Part shown: positions 1 to 5,823 of the stretch, in pieces
How the letters are laid out: each line of letters opens with the position of its first letter
Numbering within the stretch: position 1 is the first letter of the stretch
NCBI GenBank assembly: GCA_030150485.1
Contig: JASLFZ010000054.1
Location: 1-12,297, forward strand
Direction: 5' to 3'
DNA: 12,297 nt
Origin: Candidatus Saccharimonadales bacterium
GTDB taxonomy: Bacteria > Patescibacteriota > Saccharimonadia > UBA4664 > SCTI01
The notes under the pieces: model-generated
Told to the model about the DNA's origin: nothing
What the model saw: only the letters and a program-made list of their open reading frames with translations
Databases searched by the model: none
Position numbers and translations under genes: made by a program

Positions 1-341
1 GCAGCGCGGTGGGGTCAGGCTGTGGCGATCCGAACACCTCATCTAACCCTATTAGCTCCGGGGCCGGCTGTTCGCAAGCCAATGGCACCAGCGGCAACCT
101 GTTTGCTCAGGGTGGTATTTTCCACACCATTGCCGACACGCTCATTTACATCGTCGGCGCCGTCGCCGTCATCATGCTGATCATCGGTGGCCTCCGCTAC
201 GTGATCTCCCAGGGTAGTAAAGAGGGTGTTACTCAAGCCAAAGACACCATCCTCTACTCAATCATCGGCATCGTGGTGGCGATCTTGGCCTACGCCATTG
301 TCAACTTTGTGACCGGCTCCCTCGCTCCAAGCAACGGTTAG
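1..341 (+). CDS. Pilin/VirB2-like two-helix membrane protein, 5' end missing
   Basis: The reading frame is open to the left edge, so the N-terminus and probably a signal peptide lie outside the window. A GTG at base 9 is in frame but is unlikely to be the true start. The visible part has a Ser/Gly/Asn-rich segment with two Cys, then GGIF and a first hydrophobic helix (about bases 129-191, ending LIIGGLRYVIS), a short polar loop (QGSKEGVTQAKDT) and a second helix (about bases 249-317). It stops at TAG. This helix-loop-helix layout, with GG-x-RY after the first helix and A-x-x-x-I-x-Y before the second, resembles the small VirB2/TrbC-like pilin proteins common in Saccharibacteria and other Patescibacteria, which often sit near type IV secretion or pilus genes. 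The role as a pilus or secretion-channel subunit is inferred from family resemblance only. A strong terminator follows 19 bases after the stop. Confidence 0.72.
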   Translation, partial: SAVGSGCGDPNTSSNPISSGAGCSQANGTSGNLFAQGGIFHTIADTLIYIVGAVAVIMLIIGGLRYVISQGSKEGVTQAKDTILYSIIGIVVAILAYAIVNFVTGSLAPSNG

Positions 342-360
342 CCTTCCGGTACCTTGTATT

Positions 361-388
361 AAAAAAGAGCCCCAACGGGCTCTTTTTT
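361..388. terminator. Bidirectional intrinsic terminator
   Basis: A perfect 6-bp GC-rich stem, GAGCCC/GGGCTC with loop CAAC, is flanked by six A on the left and six T on the right. It therefore works as stem plus U-tract in both directions. It lies between the convergent pilin-like gene (ends 341) and the Hsp20 gene (ends 404) and should end both transcripts. Confidence 0.9.
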
Positions 389-403
389 AATGTGGGTGGA
401 AGC

Positions 404-841
404 TTAGCTCGCCACCACTCGAATCTTCTTAATCTTATCTTGGATTACCTTTGGAATCGCGATGGTCAAAACGCCATTCTTCAAACTGGCTTCGGCTTTA
501 TCGGCGTTCACGCTCACCGGCATAATGATGCTGCGGCTAAAGGCACCCCAGTAACATTCCTGCACGTAGTAGTTTTCGCGGTCAACGGTTGAGTCGTCCA
601 CGCGCTCACCGCGGATCGTAACCACATCTTCGGCAATCGCTACTTCTAGCTGCTTGGGGTCCACGCCTGCAATCGGAGCCTTAATAACTACGCTTTCTTT
701 GGTCTGAAATACATCGACGGCCAGTTGGCCTTCAACTTCCTGCTCCTCGCCCTCGAGCCAGTTCTGCTCGACAACCTCTTCATCATTCAAAAACTCATTT
801 TCCAGTACGCTCTCGTCGTTGGTTGGATTCTTTCGTGCCAC
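404..841 (-). CDS. Small heat-shock protein, Hsp20/alpha-crystallin family
   Basis: This is a 145-residue ATP-independent holdase that binds unfolding proteins in the cytoplasm. The acidic N-terminal arm (residues 1-38, rich in Glu and Asp) is followed by an alpha-crystallin domain at about 39-131. The domain holds the family pattern A-x-x-x-N-G-V-L (ASLKNGVL, 118-125) followed by TIAIPK. The short tail ends with I-R-V (140-142), which fits the I-x-I/V motif used for oligomer assembly. The start is GTG at 841, chosen because AAGGAG precedes it at normal spacing and no upstream ATG fits. The gene stands alone, with its own predicted promoter at 912-940 and the shared terminator at 361-388. I see no CIRCE element upstream. 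Family assignment is secure; the clients are unknown. Confidence 0.94.
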   Translation of the reverse strand: MARKNPTNDESVLENEFLNDEEVVEQNWLEGEEQEVEGQLAVDVFQTKESVVIKAPIAGVDPKQLEVAIAEDVVTIRGERVDDSTVDRENYYVQECYWGAFSRSIIMPVSVNADKAEASLKNGVLTIAIPKVIQDKIKKIRVVAS

Positions 842-911
842 GTTGTTCTCCTTAAACCACTACTACTAGATACTGTGCCCTCACCTATTGGCTGCAGAAC
901 CTTTTGCATTG

Positions 912-940
912 ATTATTCCATACCTGATCACCAAAAGCAA
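912..940 (-). promoter_or_regulatory. Predicted sigma70-type promoter of the Hsp20 gene
   Basis: Read on minus, a -35 TTGCTT (940-935) and a -10 AATAAT (917-912) are separated by 17 bases. The leader would be about 65 bases. An imperfect inverted pair ACCTGA (922-927) and TCAGGT (954-959) flanks the -35 box and could be an operator. Confidence 0.45.
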
Positions 941-947
941 TACAGGT

Positions 948-977
948 TTGGCTTCAGGTGTAAAAAGTTAATATATT
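948..977 (+). promoter_or_regulatory. Predicted promoter of the ComF-like gene
   Basis: TTGGCT (948-953), an 18-base spacer and TATATT (972-977) give a plausible promoter about 30 bases before the ATG at 1015. It is back to back with the predicted Hsp20 promoter. Confidence 0.4.
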
Positions 978-1014
978 TTTAATCTTTGCCGCGTATGCTG
1001 AGACCAGAACCACT

Positions 1015-1674
1015 ATGATGCTCCTGCAACACCTTGCTCGCCTGATTGCTCCGCCTCACTGCGTCAACTGCTCAAAGGAGGGGGCACTCATATGCAGTAA
1101 CTGTGCCCCAAGCTTAGCTGCACCACCGTCTGAAATCTGCTTTTGGTGCCAGCACCCCAGCAGAGGCAGTCGCACCTGCAAGACCTGCCAAAGCCTCACT
1201 GCGCTTAGTGGTGTCCAGGTGGCAGCTTCTTATGAAGGGGCCATTCGCCAGCTCGTCCGCCAGCTCAAATATCAGCGCCAGCGCGAGGCGGCCAGTGCGC
1301 TGGCGGATCTGCTCACTCCCCTACTCCAGCGCTCCAATTTTGATATCATCACCGCCGTACCGGTAGCCACCACGCGTCTGCGTCAGCGTGGCTATAATCA
1401 GGCAGAGCTGATTGCCCGCCGAGTCGCCCGCAATCTGGCACTCCCCTACCGTGCTCTGCTGCGCCGAACCCACAACACCCAGCAAGTCGGCAAAAATCGC
1501 GCCCAGCGCCTAGCCCAAGTCGATGGAGTATTTATGGCACGCCGCCCGGTCACCGGCCGCATTATGGTCGTCGACGATGTCCTCACCACCGGGGCTACAC
1601 TTAATGCGTGCGCTATTGCTCTAGAGGCGGCCGGTGCCGCCGAAATTTGGGGCGTTGCCGCCGCCCGAGATTAA
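1015..1674 (+). CDS. comF: ComF family phosphoribosyltransferase-like protein
   Basis: This 219-residue protein belongs to the ComF/GntX family, linked in naturally competent bacteria to uptake of single-stranded DNA across the inner membrane. The N-terminus carries four Cys pairs (C16/C19, C27/C30, C42/C45, C55/C58), typical of the zinc-binding double-zinc-ribbon part. The C-terminal type I phosphoribosyltransferase domain has RLRQRGYNQAELIAR (121-135) and the PRPP-binding loop VVDDVLTTGAT (185-195). ATGATG at 1015 and 1018 offers two adjacent starts and there is no good ribosome-binding site, so the start is slightly uncertain. The length is normal for the family. The end is 18 bases from the convergent tRNA-Ser(GCT), with no terminator between. 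A pilin-like gene nearby is compatible with a DNA-uptake role, but that link is inference. Confidence 0.9.
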   Translation: MMLLQHLARLIAPPHCVNCSKEGALICSNCAPSLAAPPSEICFWCQHPSRGSRTCKTCQSLTALSGVQVAASYEGAIRQLVRQLKYQRQREAASALADLLTPLLQRSNFDIITAVPVATTRLRQRGYNQAELIARRVARNLALPYRALLRRTHNTQQVGKNRAQRLAQVDGVFMARRPVTGRIMVVDDVLTTGATLNACAIALEAAGAAEIWGVAAARD

Positions 1675-1692
1675 CTTTAATTAGATAATTGC

Positions 1693-1785
1693 TGGCGGAG
1701 AGGGAGAGATTCGAACTCTCGCGGCAGCTTGCGCCGCCCTACAGGTTTAGCAAACCCGCCCCTTCAGCCACTTGGGTACCTCTCC
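1693..1785 (-). tRNA. tRNA-Ser(GCT), CCA encoded
   Basis: Read on minus, the acceptor strands GGAGAGG (1785-1779) and CCTCTCC (1703-1697) pair fully, the discriminator is G and CCA is encoded (1695-1693). The anticodon stem-loop is CGGGT-TTGCTAA-ACCTG, giving anticodon GCT for AGC/AGU Ser codons. A long variable arm, typical of type II tRNAs, lies between the anticodon arm and a T-arm with TTCGAAT. A plausible promoter lies at 1816-1845. Confidence 0.96.
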
Positions 1786-1815
1786 ATGGTGTGGCTGCGT
1801 GCTGCTACGCAGGCC

Positions 1816-1845
1816 ATCATATCAGGTTTGGGTAGGCAGAATCAA
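1816..1845 (-). promoter_or_regulatory. Predicted promoter of tRNA-Ser(GCT)
   Basis: On minus, -35 TTGATT (1845-1840), an 18-base spacer and -10 TATGAT (1821-1816). It leaves a leader of roughly 20-25 bases before the tRNA 5' end at 1785. Confidence 0.5.
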
Positions 1846-1861
1846 TTGTTTGGCCGCCTAA

Positions 1862-1890
1862 TTGACGCTTTGACACCAACCCCGTACAAA
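1862..1890 (+). promoter_or_regulatory. Predicted promoter of the ATP-grasp gene, leaderless geometry
   Basis: TTGACG (1862-1867), a 17-base spacer and TACAAA (1885-1890). Only six bases separate the -10 box from the ATG at 1897, so transcription would start at or next to the A of the start codon. The alternative is a short-spaced AAAGGA (1888-1893) used as ribosome-binding site on a longer transcript. Confidence 0.5.
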
Positions 1891-1896
1891 GGACAT

Positions 1897-2706
1897 ATGT
1901 ATATCAAAACGCTACGGCAGCTGAAGCAACGAGATTCTCACCTTGTGGGAGGTAAGGCCGCCAGTCTAGGCGAACTGATGCATCACGACCTAACCGTCCC
2001 CGAAGGATTTGCTTTAACAGCTGCCGCTTATAGTGATTTTTACAACAAAGATCTGTCCCAAGCCTTAATTGACGAAGTGTACCATCACTTTGATGAGCTA
2101 AACGCGGAACGGGTAGCGGTGCGCTCCTCGGCCCTTAATGAGGATGCCGCCGATAAATCATCTGCCGGTATGTATGAAACCTTTCTCAATGTTCCGCGCC
2201 ACCACCTCATTGCAAAAATTCAGGATTGTTGGCGCAGCGCGGCAGCGGAGCGGGTAGTCGCATATGCGGAAGCCCCCTCTGCGGTGGGTGTAGTAATCCA
2301 ACGCATGCGGAACCCGAAATCCGCCGGCGTGATCTTCACCGTCAACCCGGTCACTAAGGCCGATGACCAAGTAATAGTTGAGGCCGTTTACGGCTTAGCC
2401 GAGCCTCTCGTTCAGGGTTTGGTTACGCCCGACAGCTATGTCTTAAGTCGGTCCAGCTTAGCCCTGCTGGATCAAGAGACGAGCCAGCAGACCACAATGC
2501 TAACATGGAGGCACGGTCAGCAGCTTGAGGTCGCCCTACCAAAGGCCTCAGTCAGTCGGCCAATCTTGAGCGCAGCCCAGCTCACTCAGCTTGGCACATT
2601 GGCGCTGCAAGTAGAGGCTTATTATGGCCTCCCGCTTGATATTGAGTGGGCTTTTGAGAACTCGCAGCTGTACTTATTGCAGGCCAGGCCAATCACTACC
2701 CTATAA
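1897..2706 (+). CDS. Stand-alone PEP/pyruvate-binding ATP-grasp protein (PPDK N-terminal type)
   Basis: This 269-residue protein matches the nucleotide-binding half of PEP synthase/PPDK/rifampicin phosphotransferase enzymes. Visible motifs are LVGGKAASLGEL (16-27), VPEGFALTAAAY (34-45), VRSSALNED (75-83) followed by SSAGMYETFLNV (88-99), the loop GLAEPLVQGLVTPDSY (166-181) and DIEW...LLQARPI (248-266). In the family this domain uses ATP to phosphorylate a swivelling His. That His is not on this chain; it is on the next gene, 12 bases downstream. The domain is compact compared with the usual 310-340 residues. I chose ATG 1897 because an upstream extension of the frame runs through tRNA-Ser(GCT) and has no family similarity. 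A likely partner relation with the downstream protein is inferred from order, spacing and complementary domains. Automatic annotation as PEP synthase would mislead. Confidence 0.88.
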   Translation: MYIKTLRQLKQRDSHLVGGKAASLGELMHHDLTVPEGFALTAAAYSDFYNKDLSQALIDEVYHHFDELNAERVAVRSSALNEDAADKSSAGMYETFLNVPRHHLIAKIQDCWRSAAAERVVAYAEAPSAVGVVIQRMRNPKSAGVIFTVNPVTKADDQVIVEAVYGLAEPLVQGLVTPDSYVLSRSSLALLDQETSQQTTMLTWRHGQQLEVALPKASVSRPILSAAQLTQLGTLALQVEAYYGLPLDIEWAFENSQLYLLQARPITTL

Positions 2707-2718
2707 AGGAGCTTATCC

Positions 2719-3822
2719 GTGACCGAAAACCATACTGACTTCTACGCCCGCCAAATCTCACTTACCGAATGGCTCGAAAGCATTGGGCATCGGGATAGCG
2801 CAGCTATGCGCCAGGAAGATAATGAGAAGCGCGAACGCCTCGCCGCCATTAATCGTCTCACTGGGCTGCCTTATGATAAGCCCCATCAGTTCCCCGCAAC
2901 GGCAGTGGCGCAGCGCACACCGGACTTCAAACGATTCCTGGAAGATCATGGGCGCGACCTGTGCGCTATCCGGCTTATTCCGCTGCAGCCCGACCTGCCC
3001 AAGCTCCGAGTCCGCGGCCACAGTATTAAGCAGGCGGTCGCGTGGTTCGATCAGCAAACTATTGAGCCGTCTGACTACCGGGTTGATTTTGTGCCTCACT
3101 CCGAGAAAACGTTATGGGCGTCTACCTTTGTGGTCAACCAACATGGCATCTTCGGCGAAATTACCAGCGGCCCCCACAGCGATCTTACACAAGGGCTCTA
3201 TCGAGGGAAAGCACCCATCACCTTTAGCTACGACTACGCGGCCTGGCAGCTGAGCGAAAACGACGCAACCGCATTAGGGCACCTCAAAGAGATTACGGCT
3301 TGGCTCAAGGTTGAAACTGCCGCTACACGCGTCAAACTCACCACAGAGCTGGAGGCCACCTTTGCGCACGACTACCTGGAGGGTTACTTTGAGACCTCCG
3401 CTCCCGCTGAAGGCGGTTTGTGGTTCATCGATTATAACCGAATCTTAGGTAAGCTCTACGCTGATTTTATTGAGCCCCAAAAAGGGCCTGCATCTCAAAA
3501 AGCCCTTCTGTCTGGTCGTGTTGGATGTGCCGGCACCGCTACCGGGCGAGTGCGCATCGTAAGTGACGCTGATCTCGCCAGTGCACAACTAGCTCCGGAC
3601 GAAATTCTCGTCTGCCGCATGACCACTCCCGACTATGTGCCGCTTATGAAGCAAGCGGCTGCCATTGTTACTGATCTGGGTGGGATCCTCAGCCATGCCG
3701 CCATCGTAGCGCGCGAGCTAAAAAAGCCCTGCATCACGGGCACCAAAGCGGCCACCGCTAAGCTCGAAAACGATATGAAAATTATGGTTGACGCCGATCG
3801 CGGCGTGATTACCCTGGCCTAA
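2719..3822 (+). CDS. PEP-utilizing-type phosphohistidine domain protein with unknown central domain
   Basis: This 367-residue protein ends in the mobile swivel domain of dikinases (about 265-365). TTPDYVPLMKQAAAIVTD (302-319) is followed by GGILSHAAIVAREL (321-334), with H326 the expected phospho-acceptor, and then PCITGT. The first 265 residues are not recognised with confidence. They contain segments such as GEITSGPHSDLTQGLY (146-161) and GLWFIDYNRILGKLY (233-247), and nothing like the PEP synthase TIM barrel. With the upstream ATP-grasp gene, the order is ATP-binding, middle domain, His domain, as in rifampicin phosphotransferase, but the middle domain is shorter than in that enzyme. The pair may phosphorylate an unknown substrate. 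The start GTG 2719 has AAAGGAG (2705-2711) at good spacing, overlapping the upstream stop. The end overlaps the convergent Nudix gene by 14 bases. Confidence 0.82.
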   Translation: MTENHTDFYARQISLTEWLESIGHRDSAAMRQEDNEKRERLAAINRLTGLPYDKPHQFPATAVAQRTPDFKRFLEDHGRDLCAIRLIPLQPDLPKLRVRGHSIKQAVAWFDQQTIEPSDYRVDFVPHSEKTLWASTFVVNQHGIFGEITSGPHSDLTQGLYRGKAPITFSYDYAAWQLSENDATALGHLKEITAWLKVETAATRVKLTTELEATFAHDYLEGYFETSAPAEGGLWFIDYNRILGKLYADFIEPQKGPASQKALLSGRVGCAGTATGRVRIVSDADLASAQLAPDEILVCRMTTPDYVPLMKQAAAIVTDLGGILSHAAIVARELKKPCITGTKAATAKLENDMKIMVDADRGVITLA

Positions 3823-4273
3823 CCTCGTAGGCCGTCACCCTGTCCTCTGCATCAAAGGTAAACTCTGCCGCAACCCGCTCGCCAGCCAATACTTGTGGTA
3901 ACCAGTAGCGGTCATCGTCCCACATCTCCTCAAACGGCACCTCATCTACTTGAAACCAGCGTGGCGCCATCTCCTCAGTTTCCCGCGGCTCGCCCTCCCA
4001 CTCACGACAGATATACACAAACCCATGCCACTGCTTCACCTTGCCTTCCGGATAGTGAAAGCGAATCTCGGCCATCTGCTCGAGCGATCGAGGCGTCACA
4101 CCAATCTCCTCCTGGCATTCACGAATCGCGGCCTGTTCTACCGTTTCGTCCGGTTTCGGCTTGCCACCAGCGCCGTTCCAGCGACCCGCACCAAATCCAC
4201 GCTTCTTCATTGCGAGCAACACCTCATCGCCCCGCCGCAAAAACACTATCGTCCCTATCTGAGGCATGCTCAT
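3809..4273 (-). CDS. MTH1-like Nudix hydrolase (8-oxo-dGTP diphosphatase type)
   Basis: This 154-residue protein carries a complete Nudix box from G37 to V59 (G-x5-E43-x7-R51-E52-x2-E55-E56-x-G-V). It resembles human MTH1/NUDT1 more than E. coli MutT: MKKRGFGAGRWNGAGGK (22-38) is nearly the MTH1 sequence, N33 takes the base-contacting position, and MWDDDRYW (117-124) matches the MTH1 MW-x-DD-x-YW segment whose Asp pair binds the oxidised purine. Expected activity is hydrolysis of oxidised purine (d)NTPs to monophosphates, protecting DNA and RNA in the cytoplasm. The start ATG 4273 has TAAGGAG six bases upstream, lying in the last codons of the TrmB-type gene, whose stop is three bases away. 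The two genes should be co-transcribed and probably translationally coupled. The C-terminus overlaps the convergent swivel-domain gene by 14 bases. Confidence 0.92.
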   Translation of the reverse strand: MSMPQIGTIVFLRRGDEVLLAMKKRGFGAGRWNGAGGKPKPDETVEQAAIRECQEEIGVTPRSLEQMAEIRFHYPEGKVKQWHGFVYICREWEGEPRETEEMAPRWFQVDEVPFEEMWDDDRYWLPQVLAGERVAAEFTFDAEDRVTAYEVRPG

Positions 4274-4276
4274 GCG

Positions 4277-5065
4277 CTACTCCTTACTCTCTAGGTTAGG
4301 ATATCGCCGCTTCATCAGCTCACCCGCACCCACCTTAGCCATGCCAAACAGCTCCCGCATGGCCTGTGCGATCTGGGGGCTTTCTACGATCATGCCCACC
4401 GTCTCATCCCCAAAGGAGATATAAGAGACCTTGCTCCCGTAAATAGCGATCTCCACCGGCGCGGTATAGGCGTCAGGCGGGAACGAATCGGTTGTGCGCT
4501 TCAGCCGCTCATTATTTTTCTTCGACCACTCGATCTCATAGGGTTGCCAAGCGCCGAGCAGCTCCGAGTGGATATCCAGCTTGGCCCGCTGGTCCATGTA
4601 GGTGTAAAGAATATCGCCAAAGTGCTTCTCGTCCGCGGGGGTGCGCACAATATGGATAAACTCGCCCGTTCTCAGGTGGTCCTCGTAAATCTTCCGCAGT
4701 CCTTCCGCTCCCTGAAAGTACTGCACCCCTGGTTCCGGCCGATGCGCATAGTAGTAGCTCAGCATGTTACTCATGGACTCTCGATAGGTTTCCTCTACGC
4801 TGGCCAGCTCCTGGCGCCTCGCTTCCAGGTACTTGCTCAGCGCCGACGGGTTAGCCGCCGCATAGGTCTGCTTCTTGGCGCCCTCTAGCTTGTGCGCCAA
4901 CCCGATCTCTTCCAGCTTAGCGAGCGACATATAAGCCGCTGTCCGCGACTCCTCAATCTTAACGGCCAGCTGGGGCGGCGTTAGCTGGCCATATCTCACC
5001 AGAGCGATATACGTTTTGGCTTGAGATTCGGTTAGGCCCATCTGCACCAGGAGCTCAGTATTCAT
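4277..5065 (-). CDS. TrmB family transcriptional regulator
   Basis: This 262-residue protein begins with a TrmB-type winged helix (about 9-63: MGLTESQAKTYIALVRYG, then a recognition-helix area ESRTAAYMSLAKLEEIGL). A charged helical linker follows (about 76-104, probable dimerisation coiled coil), then an effector domain (about 112-245) with VEIAIYGSKVSYISFGDE (204-221), as in other TrmB-like regulators. TrmB proteins of archaea sense sugars; the ligand here is unknown. The predicted promoter places transcription start at or next to ATG 5065, so the mRNA is probably leaderless, which agrees with the absence of a ribosome-binding site. A perfect 8+8 inverted repeat overlaps that promoter and suggests autoregulation. 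The gene leads an operon with the Nudix gene and is divergent from the 179-residue duplicated-domain protein, a candidate target. Confidence 0.87.
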   Translation of the reverse strand: MNTELLVQMGLTESQAKTYIALVRYGQLTPPQLAVKIEESRTAAYMSLAKLEEIGLAHKLEGAKKQTYAAANPSALSKYLEARRQELASVEETYRESMSNMLSYYYAHRPEPGVQYFQGAEGLRKIYEDHLRTGEFIHIVRTPADEKHFGDILYTYMDQRAKLDIHSELLGAWQPYEIEWSKKNNERLKRTTDSFPPDAYTAPVEIAIYGSKVSYISFGDETVGMIVESPQIAQAMRELFGMAKVGAGELMKRRYPNLESKE

Positions 5066-5071
5066 ATCTGA

Positions 5072-5100
5072 ATTGTAAAGTATTACTTTGACAAAATCAA
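5072..5100 (-). promoter_or_regulatory. Promoter of the TrmB-type gene, leaderless geometry
   Basis: On minus, -35 TTGATT (5100-5095), a 17-base spacer and -10 TACAAT (5077-5072). Six bases later comes the ATG (5065-5063), so the predicted +1 is at the start codon. No ribosome-binding site is visible. Confidence 0.68.
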
Positions 5101-5104
5101 AGTA
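5084..5104. promoter_or_regulatory. Candidate TrmB operator (inverted repeat)
   Basis: TACTTTGA (5084-5091) and TCAAAGTA (5097-5104) form a perfect 8+8 inverted repeat around a 5-base centre. It covers the -35 box of the regulator's own promoter. TrmB-family operators are palindromes, and the outer TACT...AGTA agrees with the TACT/AGTA half-sites described for archaeal TrmB. The 10-mer TTGACAAAAT in this repeat recurs at 5133-5142, over the divergent promoter, 45 bases away. Confidence 0.55.
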
Positions 5105-5132
5105 GTAAATAAGTCATTTGACCTACTGTATA

Positions 5133-5161
5133 TTGACAAAATAGCCAAAAAGTGAGATACT
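5133..5161 (+). promoter_or_regulatory. Promoter of the 179-residue protein gene
   Basis: A consensus -35 TTGACA (5133-5138), a 17-base spacer and GATACT (5156-5161) as -10. The -35 sits in the second copy of TTGACAAAAT, so a regulator binding that motif could block it. The leader would be about 50 bases and ends in a strong ribosome-binding site. Confidence 0.55.
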
Positions 5162-5218
5162 GTGCAGCGTCAGTTCAAAAGAGCTGGCCCGCACCTCCAA
5201 TCTTGAAAGGGAGTTTCC

Positions 5219-5758
5219 ATGACTGACCACCGTTTTGCTTACGACGAAGCAGTGGAGCAGAGCCGCACCCTTAGGCAGCAAAAAGACCTGACCGGCTCAC
5301 AGATGAGCCAGATGGTTGAGACGCTCGTCGAGGCGGGCAAGTATGTAGAGGCAGGCAATCAGCGATATCACCTAGAGGAAATGATTGCCTGGTGGACGCT
5401 CTTGCTTAACCGGCTTGCCGGTATCCCTACAGAGGAGCCCCAGCTCGCTGAGTTCTCCGAGCCGCGTGAGTACATCGAAGTGATGCAGCGTAGCGATGAA
5501 CTCAGGGATCGTGTCTATGGCGACACAGATGCCAAACCGAGCGAGCAGGAAATGAGGGGTCTGCTAGCTGATCTGGCAGCCGCCGGTGCGATAGTCGATG
5601 ACCCTGGTATGCGGCACAAGTTGCGTAAAGAAATCAACTGGTTCACCGACTACATCCAGCAGCAGAAAGGTTGGCTCCATATCCCAGAGGGTGCGGATGG
5701 TAGGCAGCCCCGCTATACAGAGTTGCCCGACCTGGCACCCTATCAGGATGAGTCATAA
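5219..5758 (+). CDS. Unknown protein made of two copies of one domain
   Basis: I do not recognise this 179-residue family. It has no signal peptide or membrane helix and is acidic and helical in character. Its halves align: residues about 6-79 and 83-168 share S-x-x-LR, then L-x-x-AG-x-x-V, then a helix ending I-x-W-(W/F)-T (IAWWT at 56-60, INWFT at 139-143, offset 83), and then an IP motif (69-70 and 155-156). This points to an internal tandem duplication of an 80-85-residue unit. AAAGGGAG (5206-5213) precedes ATG 5219 at good spacing. The gene is divergent from the TrmB-type regulator and shares its promoter region, so it may be a target. A 7-bp hairpin (5778-5798) follows the stop. The coding call is firm; the function is unknown. 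Confidence 0.8.
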   Translation: MTDHRFAYDEAVEQSRTLRQQKDLTGSQMSQMVETLVEAGKYVEAGNQRYHLEEMIAWWTLLLNRLAGIPTEEPQLAEFSEPREYIEVMQRSDELRDRVYGDTDAKPSEQEMRGLLADLAAAGAIVDDPGMRHKLRKEINWFTDYIQQQKGWLHIPEGADGRQPRYTELPDLAPYQDES

Positions 5759-5777
5759 GCATTTTCAGTAACGGCCC

Positions 5778-5798
5778 GGGGCGAGCCATAATCGCCCC
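5778..5798. other. GC-rich hairpin between convergent genes
   Basis: GGGGCGA (5778-5784) and TCGCCCC (5792-5798) pair over a 7-base loop. No T-run follows on either strand, so it is not a canonical intrinsic terminator. Its place between two convergent 3' ends suggests RNA 3'-end stabilisation or weak termination. Confidence 0.45.
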
Positions 5799-5823
5799 AC
5801 AACGCTATTATTAGAAGCCTAGC

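Noticed and set aside
842..1014. CIRCE element for HrcA control of the Hsp20 gene
   Set aside because: TTAGCACTC-N9-GAGTGCTAA or a near match is not present in the upstream region.
1729..1896. N-terminal extension of the ATP-grasp protein from 1729
   Set aside because: It runs antisense through tRNA-Ser(GCT) and its promoter and shows no family similarity. Similarity and a -10 box support ATG 1897.
1897..3822. Annotation of the gene pair as PEP synthase (ppsA)
   Set aside because: The C-terminal TIM-barrel domain that binds PEP/pyruvate is absent from both genes, so the PEP synthase reaction is not supported.
4544..4888. Plus-strand frame opposite the TrmB-type gene
   Set aside because: It is a shadow of the real minus-strand gene, without a start signal or any recognisable motif.
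5778..5798. Intrinsic terminator after the 179-residue gene
   Set aside because: The stem is good but no T-run follows on either strand, so I list it only as a hairpin.
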